DNA of 64,000 bases from positions 68,384,501 through 68,448,500 of the forward strand of contig OY720349.1 in assembly GCA_963082975.1 (NCBI GenBank), read 5' to 3'. A model generated the notes under the pieces. It was not told the DNA's origin and did not search any database. It was given only the letters and a program-made list of their open reading frames with translations. Position 1 is the first letter of the stretch. Each line of letters begins with the position of its first letter. This document shows positions 45,941 to 58,401 of the stretch, one piece after another. Source of the stretch: Labia minor. Lineage: Eukaryota; Arthropoda; Insecta; Dermaptera; Spongiphoridae. Both the position numbers and the translations under genes were made by a program.

Positions 45941-48876
45941 CTCCTCGGGTTGATGGACTCGATAGGTATCACCTACACACCTCTTTCCTAATCTATTCTA
46001 TATTAAGATATATTGTCCCAATTCCCTCATTTTATTATATACTATCTCCTCACCAAGTGGAAGTTTACGAATATTCCTCCATTTTTATTTTATATTTATT
46101 TTCCCCCATTCTTAATATTAATTAAAAAATTAATCTTTAAATACATATTTTAATATTTAAAGATTAATTTTTGTTTATTTATTTAATAATTTTTATCTAA
46201 ATATATACGCAATTTTTAATTGAAACGCATTTCTTATTAAGTTGATAGAAATCTCTTTTATACATGTACATGTATATTTATTTATTATATTTTGTGTAAA
46301 GTCATAAAACGTGCAAACGTGTGATTCATATCTAAGACAAAAAAAAAAATAATTCAATAATCTTCTTAAAAAAGAATATTATCTTAATTTATTATTTTAA
46401 CTAAAAAAATAATAGGATAAAGTATTCTTTATATCAAATAATTTGAAATATTCATTAAAAAAATATAGAAAAGAGTTTTCATGATTTTAGAAAATTAATT
46501 GCATTCCGTTATCAAGTGACATTTTTATTTCCTTATGAAAATCTCATTTGAATTTTGTATGAAAGGTATTAGCATCCTTAAAGTAAGTTAATTTTAATTT
46601 CTTAAGTAGATGAAAATACAAATATCTTACAATAAAAGTTGAAAAATAATATAAAATATTTAGATTAAGAATTTCATCAGTTAAAATAACAATCAATATT
46701 CCTTTAATTAATAATATGTAGTATTATTTATTATGCTAAATAAATAAATTTATTTGAAAACACCAACATATTTAATAGTTCGAAGTTAACATAATTAACT
46801 AATTATTTTTATGTTTAATTTCTGTTAAACATTAACAAAAATATTTCAACAAAAAAATCCCGATTATGAGTTAAGTACACTGGTGAATGGATCTGTTTTA
46901 TAAATACGAGCACAAAAAGTGTCATATCTGTAACTCTAGATTTGTCCGCAATATGGCAGTTGTGCCATCTTTACTACTACATACTAGGTTAGTTGACACT
47001 TTTAATTTTCTTTAATTCAATATTGTACAAATTCAAGGTTTTTTTAGTTGTGTCACTGTTGTGTTCTTGCCTGGGTGCGAAATCTCTACATTTAAATTAT
47101 TAACCTATTCTTAGTTTTTCTTCAAAATCTATTATGATTCTATCTTATTTGCAGCTTAAAGAGCTTCATGACTTCCAATTTAATTTACTTCATTCAAATT
47201 TTTTGCATCTTTTTAATTTAATTGAAAAAAAATATTAGATTTTGTATTCCATTCGTATTCAACTATTCATTATTCTATTTTGTGTTATTGCCTTGCACTT
47301 TAGGGTTATTAATCATGATCGATCTTAATAATTCGAAATCGGGATAATAATTGTCAATCATAAGGTTATAGAGCTATGAAGTCTGAATTTGTGAGATTGG
47401 ACGGAAGTGGGGTGGCCAGGGACGACTTATGAGGCTTATTGTGTTAGATACAATGCCGTATGCCACAGGACTGATAAGGGTCGGTGAATTGGGCGTATAC
47501 GCGCTCTTGCATTCAAACCGTGCTAATGATCCCTCACACTAAACGAACAGCTCAAAAAAAGGATCGTTATATTTTAATAATTCGCCTATCTATGCTAGGC
47601 CACTCATTAAGGATCCACTCGCTTTTCTCTCTACAATACAATGGGTTAAAAAAACACAACTCAGCAGATATGCTATGGATAATTCTATTTTCTATACTTG
47701 CCGTGTTTTACATATTCAGGGTAAGTAATTTAAATGAATATTTCATCTAAATAAAAAATCATTTACATATATAATCAATTATTGAATGGAGTAGTCAAGT
47801 TTTTTTTTTTTTTATTGTTTATTTAGTTATTAACCATGTATAGGAATTTTCCTGTTTTAAGAGAATTTCCGGGTTTCTGAAATATGGGTTAGATGGGGAT
47901 ATTTATTTCAAAAATGGTCCATGTGGAAAGTTCTCTTCATCCCTTGTAGAATAAGATATCTATAACAAATAATTACAAAGTTTTGCAGGAGTTCGCCAAT
48001 TCTCCCCTAAATTGCTGGCGGGTAAAAGACGACGAAAAATTATATATATTAATAACTATAATAAATCAAAAGACAACAAATTAGGTTTTATATACAATTA
48101 TATTTAACGAAAATAAGATTATTATATACAAGAATATTTGAAAAATTAATATTTTATTTGAAACATTAATAATTCGAAATATAATAAAATATAATATATA
48201 TTTACAAATACCTTTAATCTGAGGTAGTTTCGATAATTGAACACAGCTCGTGTTTTAAATATATTACGAGATAGAAACGAGAAAATGATAAATTATAATC
48301 TAATCGTTCGATTTGATACGAATTAGAAATTACAAGATATTTATCCAAAGCTACTATTTGCTACGAATTGGATAATTAAGAAATAATAATAATCGATGAA
48401 ATTTAAATACAAAAACGAAGAAATATGAAGCCAATACGAGATGAATTATATACGAGAGAGAGAAAACGAAGTGAAAAGATGGCTTCCGACGAAAAATATG
48501 ACTAATCGAGGTTTTGACGAAGACGTCCGAAACGAAGAGAAATCGAATACCAAGTGTTTAAGCATCAAAAAGCTCAAGCTAGATGAAGAAGACGGAAGTC
48601 AGTTACGCCTTCTTTTATACGTTAATTGAACTAATTTAAAACTACTAATTATTATTTAAAAGTTTTTATACAAACCATAACCCTCTTTACTTTTGATATT
48701 ATTTAATATTATTTAATTTAATATTTTACATTTTTGTATCCCTGGTTCTCAAATTCTAGCATTACAATGACTAGCATTATAAGGTTGTACTACTGTGAAA
48801 AATTTAAAAGTGTTTTTAATTTATTTTATATAGGTACCTACTACACACACATACTTAATATTATTATAAAAAAAAA
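45941..48876. other. AT desert
   Basis: Nearly 3 kb of AT-rich DNA. Frames at 47484-47750 (88 codons) and 48441-48629 (62 codons, charged, starting MNYIRERENEVKRWL) have no recognisable domain. A moderate-GC patch lies at 47390-47540. Confidence 0.45.
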
Positions 48877-48890
48877 CTTCAATGCCTGTG

Positions 48891-49520
48891 GCCAGGTCCG
48901 AACCGACCGACGGTTTGAAATAAATTAATTTCCAGCTACAGAAACAATTTCAAATAATTTTAATATATCTATTAATGTAATAAAAAACAGATAGGCATAG
49001 AACATAAATATTTTTAATTTTATTTTATTTATAATATATATGTAAGACCAGGCTGTGACGTCATGAATGGCTGGATGACGTCATATAATTTTAAATTTAG
49101 AAAAAAAAAACTAATAAAGATGATATTTCTCGAGTATAAAACCAATGCAAAGTGCATGATTCGTGATGATATGTAAAAAATCTCCTCATGTGAAATTTGG
49201 TATGAAAATAACCCTTCCCTTCCTATCGTCGATCGCTAATACTACCACTTCCGGTTTCCGGATTTGCACCAAAAGTTGATCAATTCATCCCACTGATGCA
49301 TTAAGTATATATACCAAATTTCATCAAAATCCGTTCAGCCGTTCAGGCTGTACACATCTATACGGACGGACGGACAGACGGACAGACGGACAGACATCAT
49401 GCTAAAAATACTTTTTTCTGTTAAGAAAATGCATGATTCGTGGAGATATGTAAAAATCTCCACATGTGAAATTTGGTGTGAAAACAATACCTCCCTTACT
49501 ATCGTCGGTCGATAAAAAAT
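48891..49520 (+). mobile_element. ~630 bp retroposon, copy 3, with 14 bp target duplication
   Basis: Flanked by exact cttcaatgcctgtg (48877-48890 and 49521-49534). Element runs from GCCAGGTCCGAACCGACC to gtcggtcgataaaaaat. It matches copies 1 and 2 throughout. A long duplication and an A-rich 3' end are expected from target-primed reverse transcription, so this is a SINE or a LINE-derived retroposon rather than a cut-and-paste element. The shared 'cctgtg' just outside the 5' end suggests microhomology at the junction. Confidence 0.85.
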
Positions 49521-49534
49521 CTTCAATGCCTGTG

Positions 49535-51267
49535 TAATGGTATAATTATTTGTATTTTTTGTGAAAGTGATATTGATAAATAATAATTAAATAAATTATA
49601 ATAATTTCTACAATATTGACAAAGTGAGCCAACTTGCAATATAATTGACTCACAAAATTTAAAAAAAAAAAAAAAAACAAACAGAAAAATATACAAATAA
49701 ATAATGATATAAGTACATTTTTTTAAATTATTAATTTAAATATATTAATTTTTTTTTTAGGAATTTTCTAATATATAAATTATAAGATTAACATTAATTT
49801 TATTAATTTAAAATACAATAATTCTGATAATGTGTCATTTATATTTTAAATTCAAAACAAGAATTAACCCAAATCCAATGTCGTATTTAAAACTTAAACT
49901 TAGACAATAGTATTTACCGCCTGGATGCAACTGCACACCAATTTCAGGTAAAATATATTAAGTATCATTTCAAGTAATCTATCTAAATATAGAAATTTAA
50001 TAAAATTGTAAAATTTTTATTATTTATACCTATTTATATAAAATCCACTTGTTAATTTTGTGACCTTAAATTGTACTCACGGTACAACACAAAAAATTAA
50101 ATTAAATAAATTTTAATTAAAAAAGAAATTTTAGGAAGTTATTAATATAAACACTTTAGCTACAATAATTAATTATTTATTATCATTATATACATAAAAT
50201 TCATTTTACGGTATATATATATATATATATATATATATTCGTACAACATAAATCTCCTAAGCCTAAACTTAGGTTGCTGGATATAAACTCATCGGGGGGG
50301 GGGGGGGGGGATGTACTGGTTTTCATTAGTTACTCTAATAAGAAATCACTTAATAATTAAACGGTATCAATATAAAATGGCGGTACGATACACTAGTGCT
50401 GTCTTCTCCACTTTCTTCTTCAATCAGAAGATTTTCTTCTGCGGTAAGGTAGGTACGTGTATATTTTCGATGTCGGCAATATATTCTGGTTTTCAGCTAG
50501 AAACTAAAAGCCATAACCTAAAAACTATAGTAACGAATTACTATATTGTACTGGAATATTACAAGTGTTTTACATAGAGATACAAATTATAATTTTCACT
50601 CACCGGCACGATATACATCTATACAGATATTTCCAATAAGGTCTTTTTCCACTCTTTATGCAAATATCTGATACGGGAGGCGGTATTTACTACACTTAAA
50701 ATCACCACAATATATATTTAATTGCGACAGAGAAAAATATAAAGAAATTCGATAGAATAATCATAATCAATATGTCGTCAGCTGGACAAGAGAGATTATT
50801 TTTGTACTTCGCCGTGTCGCTTGGCTATATCCCTTCCAGTTTATTGATTAGTTATATCGATTCCCGATAGATAGTATTAGCATGTCCATTCTCAGTAAGT
50901 ATTGCACTTAAACTATAAGTTAATATTTTGCCTGTACGACTTTTCTTCGACTATTCAATCTTGGCGTTAAAATTTGTTTCTTTAATTTAATTTTCTAATC
51001 AGAAATGATGACTTGAACAAATAATTCAATTATCCTACTTTTTCAAAAAAAAAGTTAATTGAAAAATTAAAATAAAATAATGAAACTAATAAAAGCCATT
51101 TTCTTTTTATTTTTCAATTAAATTAAATATTTCTATATTCATTATTTTATTTTATTTTTTGTTTAAGTTTAAACTTTTAAAATAATTCGCTCTAAGAAAA
51201 TTTCGCACTAGTGAAATATTAATTTGAAATATCCCGGATTTTTTTTAAATGCAAATCTATATCTATA

Positions 51268-51303
<36 letters not shown>

Positions 51304-54300
51304 TATTTTTTTTCAACAACACTTTATAATTTTGTTGGCTTCTATTAAAGTTTCAAAGTTTCCAAGCAGAAGAGTTTCAAGTTTCTTAAAAAAAGGTCAA
51401 TTGGCCCCTCTGGGAAAACAACCCCTAAGAGAATCCAAATGTGATCGTTGCTTTTAGTTGGCGTATGCAATTTTCGTCTTATTAATTAATCTACCAGAGT
51501 TAATAACATGCAATGTTATAAAATATTAAAATATTCAAAATGGCCTCCTTTACTATTAAATGCATGACACTTGAGATTTTATTTTCAACTTAGTAAACCA
51601 TAAAAATGTACAATGACGACATTTGAAATATATATATATATATATTATTTCTACTGTAGTATACTTTAATTTTGTTATATCGTATAAAACAACATAAATT
51701 TTAGACTAAATATACAAGTGTGTATTATCAAATTTGTTATTTTTTATTCACCATTTTGTGATTTCAATTTCACTAAATTTTTTTTTTTCATTACTTAATT
51801 ATATATAATGTTACAAAAAATATCATCTTGATGAAACACACATTTTCTTTTCAACAAGAGTTTGAATGAAACAATTAAAAAAACAACAACGCTGTGAATA
51901 AATTAATTAAATAAATAATATTCTTAAATTTATTTTTGTTGTTTAGAAACAATTTTACTATCTGGATTTATAAATATCAACAATCTAAATGAATATTAAT
52001 GATTAAACATAGGGGAGGGGGGAGGGAGAGTAATTTAAAAGAAACTCAGTCGTATTTAAAATGTGGTCAGGAAAGAGTATATATACATATACTATACGAT
52101 ATTATATCATTACTTTCTTCTACATTCCACATATAGACCAGAATATATAATAAATAATATAAATACATATTAATTACAAAACTTGAAAAAGATATATTGT
52201 AACAGATATCGAGCACTTAAAAAGTCAATATTTAAATACAAATACATATTTGTAAATAATTCAATATTTACTTATTTTGTTTATTTGACTTTATTTACCT
52301 TTTAGCAATGACTTTGATCTTTATTATTCAATATTAATTTATAATTTATTCGATTTTGAGAATATATTCACATGTTTTGCTTGATTAAAAGACTCAATGT
52401 TGTCCCATAATGGTTCTAGGTAATTAATACTAACAGCAATCAATTGGATATTTAAAATCATTTATTTATTAAAGAAAATAATTTCTACTGAAATTTATTA
52501 GAATATAATTCTATGATTCTTAGTTTTAAATGAAAATTACTACAGCTTTTTGAAGTTGATACCACAGAAACTTCGATCAAAATGTTCAGTTCCTAATAAA
52601 ATGATTATCTATACCATCAAATTATAAGGTACCATCATTGGTATCATGCATATATCAGAGTTTAAGCACCGTTGCACTACAGAATATAATGAAGGTTGCC
52701 CCTATTTTATTATTTTTTTTGTATTTTATTAACTTTTTTTTCGATTAAATTTCGATTAGTTTCAATTATGATAACTAATTTTAATATTTCACTTGTTTTG
52801 TTTCGATAAAAATTATTTGTAAAACCTTTTTGGCGTCGATATGATTTAAAAAGTAAAAAGATAAACACATTTTTAATATTTGTTGTTATTTTAATACTTA
52901 AGTTATTTATATTTTTATTCTAAGTGTCTGTAGTTATGAGTTTTTTTTATAATTTTGGCGATGATATTTTTTCTTAATGGCTAATATAAAAGTATTTAAA
53001 AAAAAAAAAATATATAAAAAATAATAATTTTAATGTTTAAGAATTGTGTTCAATGAAAAAAAAAAATTTTCTCCACATAATAGTATATTTAATAAAGCTT
53101 TTATATGAAATTATACGTAATATGACAAGTATTATTTATAATGTTTATTTATTATGCTCACACTAAATTGTTATTATTTATTTTTTAATATATTACTTTC
53201 AATTATTATTATTATTATTTATTCTACTCATTTTAAAAAAGAACCTCTAAATAAACTTCTGTTAGTTATTGGTCATTATAGTTTATCGGTACTTTGGGAT
53301 AAAGTAAGTTGGGATGTTTTTCGTATCCAATAGATGCATCCAGGAATGGTAGAGTTTGATATAATGATATTGCTGAGAATCTAGTTTACTGTTTCAGGCA
53401 CTGCCCCTGCTTGGAGGGCTCCATTTTCTCTAAATAGGTTTTCAGTTAAGAAAATTTATGTGAAATGATGAAAAATTGTTTTATACCACAAATGGAATTT
53501 GTTGTTTAAGTATTTTAAAATTATAAATAATTCTAATAATAATAAATTATTTTAATATATTTTGTTAATTATCTACCAAATTCATTAAAATTTAATAAAA
53601 AAAAAAAAGAAAATATTAATTTTTAATGTTGAGAAAAATGTTTTTTTTTTTTTTTATAATATAATTTATAAAAATTGTTTGTAATTTATTAAAAGGGATA
53701 TTTCATAGATTATTGAATATAATATATATACAAATAAATAGGCATATGTTAAAAAAAAAGTTTCTTAAGTGTAGTTATAAATTTGTAATTAAGCATTGAT
53801 TTGTTTATTTTGCTCCATTTGTTTCGAATTGAAATATGAATATGATTTTTTTAAACTATTCTACAAAGTGCAATTTATTAATTTTTCAACCGAATCCAAT
53901 TAAAACACAAAAAGTGAGTCAGTCAATCATTCACTGAAATTAATTCGTTCGTTTGTTCAGGGTTCTAGAAAAGAACAGAATCATTTAATGCACGTTCCAG
54001 TTGGTGTGCATGGCATGTATACGGACATTGATTTCAGAATTTGATCTAAAAGCCAGCCTCGGAATTGAGTGGTAGTTTCCTAGGGGCATATTATTAAAGG
54101 GTAATATGCGGGCTCAATCAGATTGCAAGCCCTGACTGCTGCTATTATACGCGATTTAGATCGTTTGATTCAAAACTTTTTTTTTTCATTTTTTTTTTTT
54201 ATTTTTTTATTTTTAACTTGATATTAAAGGAATTCTTGCGATAACTCTCCTCCTTACTGTGCCACCAACGCTTCTCTCCTTCGTCATCTCCCTACACCCT

Positions 54301-54765
54301 TCACCCGCTTCTTTTTCGACTTTCGATGTTCTTCCCATTCCTATAATCGATCGTATCACTAAGAATCGTTTCATTATAATATTTTCATCATATCATATTT
54401 ATATTAAGCTCAGTAAAAAATAAAATGTTTTCCATAAAAATCCAAAAGAATATAACAAGTAATTAATTTCCCTTTCAAATAAATATTTATCAAAAATCAT
54501 TAAAAATAATTGTAGTTAAGAACCTATTGTTAAAATGTACTTAATTGAACAAAATAATTCAGCTATCTACTGAACTCAAAAATTTTTTGCCACAACAACC
54601 AATATAATATAATATATAACATTATTTTGATCTATTGATTTTTATCGAATTTCCTAGCCCTTTATTAAAGGCCAGACAAACTTTATATCCTTAAGTCGCA
54701 CTTATAACAATAAAGTAATAATAATAATACTTATAATCTTCCATTCGTAATAGAAGAATAAGCTT
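49535..54765. other. AT desert with G run and TA tracts
   Basis: Over 5 kb with no supported gene. Notable parts are (TA)n at 50212-50238 and 51271-51301, a 17-base G run at 50294-50310, moderate-GC patches near 53260-53440 and 53950-54140, and a CT-rich stretch near 54245-54340. Open frames up to 88 codons are hydrophobic or low-complexity. Confidence 0.5.
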
Positions 54766-55275
54766 CAATTACGTTAATGTATAGGAACTCCAGAAGAACG
54801 AAACCCATTTGTTATCCCATGAGCCTCATTGGCGACCAGGACTAAATAACCTACATTACTAAATATATTTGCGGAACTGCCTCTTTTTGTAACCATTGTA
54901 GTTATCATCTGCTGCTAAAGTTCCTCTCCTTCGGTCAAAATTGCCTGTGGTTCGCAACACTCTCCATGTGCGCGAAACGATGCTGTGAGCGATTTCAAAT
55001 TCTTGGGTTATACTCATCAAGGTTCGTTCATCCTCCAATAGTATTATCTTTCTAGTGTAAAGTTTCAAAATTTTGTCTATGAGCCATATTGTAATCAATT
55101 AACATCCCAACTTCTCTGATTAATGACAGAATATTTGACTAACCTCCAAATATATCGTGTTGACGGTTTAGATCAATTTGGTGCTGTCACCATTTGAAGT
55201 CCATCTGTGGGAACAACTCTTACAATTTCAAACATTTTACTTTCTTTATTTATCTTGTCTTTAAGTTTTGTACAC
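54766..55275 (-). mobile_element. Truncated Tc1-family element
   Basis: The minus strand starts near 55275 with a Tc1-like terminus (cactggtgtacaaaactta) and runs into a transposase start. The left terminus is missing and the sequence gives way to unrelated DNA near 54766, so only the first part of a normally ~1.6 kb element remains. Confidence 0.65.
54859..55098 (-). pseudogene. Tc1-like transposase N-terminal fragment
   Basis: The 79-residue minus frame includes DKILKLYTRK, then ITQEFEIAHSIVSRTWRVLR and TTGNFDRRRGTLAADD. This is the first helix-turn-helix of a Tc1-family DNA-binding domain followed by the GRPR-like linker (RRRGT here) and the start of the second helical domain. The DDE/DDD catalytic part is absent. 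The frame ends shortly after, at residue 79, where downstream identity is lost. It lies at the expected distance from the terminus at 55275. Confidence 0.8.
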
Positions 55276-55983
55276 CAGTGTATTATAAACGATTCAAATT
55301 TTTAAATGATTCTCAAATAAGTATATAATTTAGATTTGATAAGAGTCAATAAAATTAGTTGAAAACCAACATGTAAACAGATATTAAACTATACAATAGT
55401 CTAATTTTGAGGCGATTATTTTCATCTTAAAATACTATTTAATTGGCTTAAACGTTTAAAGTTAAAAATATTAAAATTTCATTTATTTTTTTTTTCAATG
55501 TTTATCCAAATTATTCAGTAATTTAAATTCTTATAAATCAATATTATATTTTTTTAAAATAAAATTTGGCATTTATTTAATATGAATATTAATTCTGATC
55601 CTACAATCCTGATTTTGTCAGTTATTAGATTAATTTATGAAATGATAATTTCCAAATTGAGAATAATTAATATAATTTAATCCATTAGAAAGATTATTGT
55701 AAAATACACTTTACATAAAGCTTCCAATTTATAAAAAGTCATCAATGTTAAGTTACCGAACATTTTTTTTTTTTATTTTCTTCTTTTTTCAATGTATTTG
55801 TTTCTAGTGATTCTCTATTTATGCTATTGAATGGTTCTCGTAGAATGGAATGGAACAGAAAGGGAGCGGGTTAATGAAATTCTTTTCCAAAATGTAAATC
55901 GTGTATATAATATGTGTCCCCTGAGAGAAGGCGTGGCATGCAGCGGTAATGATCATTTGCACAGGCAAATAGAAAGTACCACC

Positions 55984-56048
<65 letters not shown>

Positions 56049-56632
56049 GGGGAGAGGGTCTCTCCTCCTTTTCATTTCTCCAACTACATTTGAAACCGCC
56101 AAACGGGAATCGCCCTTTTTGCGCCCGAGGGCCAAAAATAAATAATCCCTTTGAAAAAGATCGTTTTGCTTATAGTCTAGATACTGTAAATGAAAATGAT
56201 CATTATGAGAAAACCTTTAAAGTATTTTTTTTTGTCAATGAGTTACAAAATTAAAAAGATAATTTACAAAAAACAAACAAAAAAAAAAAAAATAATAAAA
56301 AATAAAAAAAATAAATTTTAATATTTTTACACCACCAATATTGTTACTTTTTTGCATCATTTTCAATTATTAGTGTGTTCAAAATTGCTTTTGCCAAAGG
56401 ACAGTTCTTTTTAATGAAAAAGGAACTGAAAATTAAATTTTATATTAATAATAATATTATTAGATAATGTTATAAGATAAACAAATAATAACTGATTTTT
56501 ATGATTATTTATTTATTTTTTTTATTTTGAAAAACAAAATGCTTTTTTTAATAATGGTGTACTTAAATGTTCATTTTTAAAGTTTAATTTTTAAAAATAA
56601 AAAAAAATTATATTTTAAGTTGGACCTATTAA
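55276..56632. other. AT desert with TA/GA compound microsatellite
   Basis: AT-rich with a (TA)14-(GA)15 compound tract at 55988-56045 and an A-rich run near 56280-56300. Nothing else is recognisable. Confidence 0.55.
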
Positions 56633-56802
56633 ATTATTATTATTATTATCCGATTTGAGCGCACTTTCTCAGCATAAATGCTGGAAATATTCACCTATCC
56701 CTTAGATGGTGTGGGATTAGGCTCGGACTGTGTGGAAAGAGACTTCACCCTGGCCCTCACAGTTCTGTTCTTGTTTTTATTAACCTATCGAATAATTTGA
56801 GA

Positions 56803-57485
56803 CTATGCATTCAAGAATTTTCTGACAATATGGCAGCTTTGTAAAATTATCGCTTTTTGTCCTTCTTTTAAGATGTTAATCGGGAGCTCGAGCTTTTCCA
56901 AGTTCTTCTGGAAATTTTTTGTGACTATACCTTCTACGGATATTACAAAAGAATATATTTCCACTTTGTCTAGTTTCCATATATTCTTTATCTCTAAGGA
57001 AAGGTTTTCATATTTAGTCACTTTAGTACACTCGGTCTTCCTTATATTTTCAGAAAGCGGTACTGCTATATCAATTATATATCCTAATTTCATTTCTTTA
57101 TTTATTAGAACAATATCCGGTTTTCTCAGGTAATCAACTGTTTTATCTGTGAATATTGGTCGATCCCAATATAACACTGCCTCTGCAGATTCAAGTACAG
57201 GGCTGGGATTGTATTTGTAATAAGGTGGTGTATTACTTTGGGCAAGCAGTTGATATTTAAAACCCATTTGCTGATGTATGATCTTTGCCAGCTGATTATG
57301 TCTTTGTAGATAGTAAGTCTCACTTATTGATGAACATCCAGCTAATATGTGTTCTATGGTTTCGCCTGTCTTACAGCATTTTCTGCACACATCGCGGACA
57401 TCCAGTTTCATGCAATGTTTTTCATAGTTTTTTGTTTTTATTATCCGATCTTGTATTGCAATTATAAAGCCCTCAGTCTCTGATA
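56803..57485 (-). pseudogene. Zinc knuckle and restriction-like endonuclease of the LINE
   Basis: After the frameshift the frame reads ETEGFIIAIQDRIIKTKNYE and continues into a 202-residue open stretch. CRKCCKTGETIEHILAGC is a CCHC knuckle (C-x2-C-x8-H-x4-C, residues 9-26 from the Met). KPDIVLINKEMKLGYIIDIA (residues 97-116) carries the PD...D core of the restriction-like endonuclease, followed by KVTKYENLSLEIKNIW and the conserved tail SCHIVRKFL. This domain nicks the target in R2/R4-type elements. This part is intact, but it is cut off from a working reverse transcriptase. Confidence 0.9.
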
Positions 57486-58366
57486 GAGTTGACCGTTTTT
57501 AAGCCATAACAGGGATGAGGACTTTTCCACATGAGGATCTTCTAACAAGTTCGGATATTTTCCATGAATCACTTTTTCCTTCCATTTCTTTATTTTGTCT
57601 TGGGGTGTTAAACTTATGTCATCTCTTAATTGACTATCAAATAGATTTAAAGGAGTTAGAGCTTTATCCATTTTTATTGCTGAGATCATTGTCGGATCTT
57701 TAGACAAAAGTAGTGTATTCTTCATTTTCTTTTCTACCTTTCGACACATCTCGTAAATATTAATTAACCCTCTACCTCCTTCGTTCCTTGGTATGTATAT
57801 TCTGGTACTTGATGAGATTGTATGGTGGCATCGGAATTTATTTAATAGTCTGCGTGTTAGACGGTCAAGTCCATGCAGATCAGTATCGGACCATTTAACA
57901 ATCCCAAACGAGTATGTAAGAGTTGGTATTGCCCAAGAATTAATAGCGACGATTTGATTTCCAGCATTAAGTTTGGTGTTGAGGATTTTTGTTAATCGTT
58001 TTCTGTAATTTTCGATATACATTTTTTTTAGAATTGTATCATTTATTTTTTCGTTTTGTGGTATTCCTAAGTACTTGTATGTTTCCTCAGGTTGTAGCTT
58101 CTCAATTCCTTTAAATGTGGTATCATCATATACAGCTTGTCCCTTTGAAATGCTCAGGATAGCTCATTTTTGTAACCCAAATTTCATTTTAATATCATCA
58201 CTGAAGGTGTTGACAGTTCAAGTCATCCATATAGAAAAGATGTGATAATTTGTTATTGTCTTTATCTAATTTATAGCCAATGTTCTTTTTATTGAGAAGA
58301 GTTGATAGTGGGTTTAACGACAAGCAGAACCATAAAGGAGAAAGAGAATCTCCTTGAAAAATACCT
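57462..58366 (-). pseudogene. Reverse-transcriptase part of the R4/Dong-type LINE
   Basis: GIFQGDSLSPLWF at 58365-58327 is motif B; FYMDDL at 58236-58219 is motif C with the catalytic DD. A frameshift follows at once, a stop replaces a likely Cys near 58165, and the frame resumes with PEETYKYLGIPQNEKIN and the thumb (YIENYRKRLTKILNTKLNAG, IYIPRNEGGRGLINI). The frame breaks again near 57484. Motifs 0-A are lost to 5' truncation at the TAA tract. At least three lesions make it non-functional. The RT call is certain, the clade probable. Confidence 0.9.
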
Positions 58367-58401
58367 TTTTTTTATCTTATTATTATTATTATTATTATTA
58401 G

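Larger units (their letters stand above)
56633..58401 (-). mobile_element. R4/Dong-type LINE inserted in a (TAA)n tract, 5'-truncated
   Basis: On the minus strand the insert runs from about 58375 to 56651 and is bounded at both ends by TAA repeats (58377-58401 and 56633-56650, ATT on the plus strand). Order: reverse-transcriptase motif B, motif C, thumb, zinc knuckle, restriction-like endonuclease, stop, ~150 bp 3' untranslated region ending gctcaaatcgga and then (TAA)n. The endonuclease type places it with the R2/R4/NeSL group. Dong of Bombyx is known to insert into TAA repeats. The 5' half is missing. Confidence 0.85.

Noticed and set aside
47484..47750. 88-codon plus-strand frame as a small membrane protein
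   Set aside because: Composition reflects AT-rich sequence; no conserved motif or context supports it.
55831..56135. Small frames with SLSLSLS or EREREREK stretches
   Set aside because: They are translations of the TA/GA compound microsatellite.
56803..57411. 202-codon minus-strand open frame as a host gene
   Set aside because: CCHC knuckle and restriction-like endonuclease motifs, an upstream RT and TAA-bounded ends show it is the LINE C-terminus.
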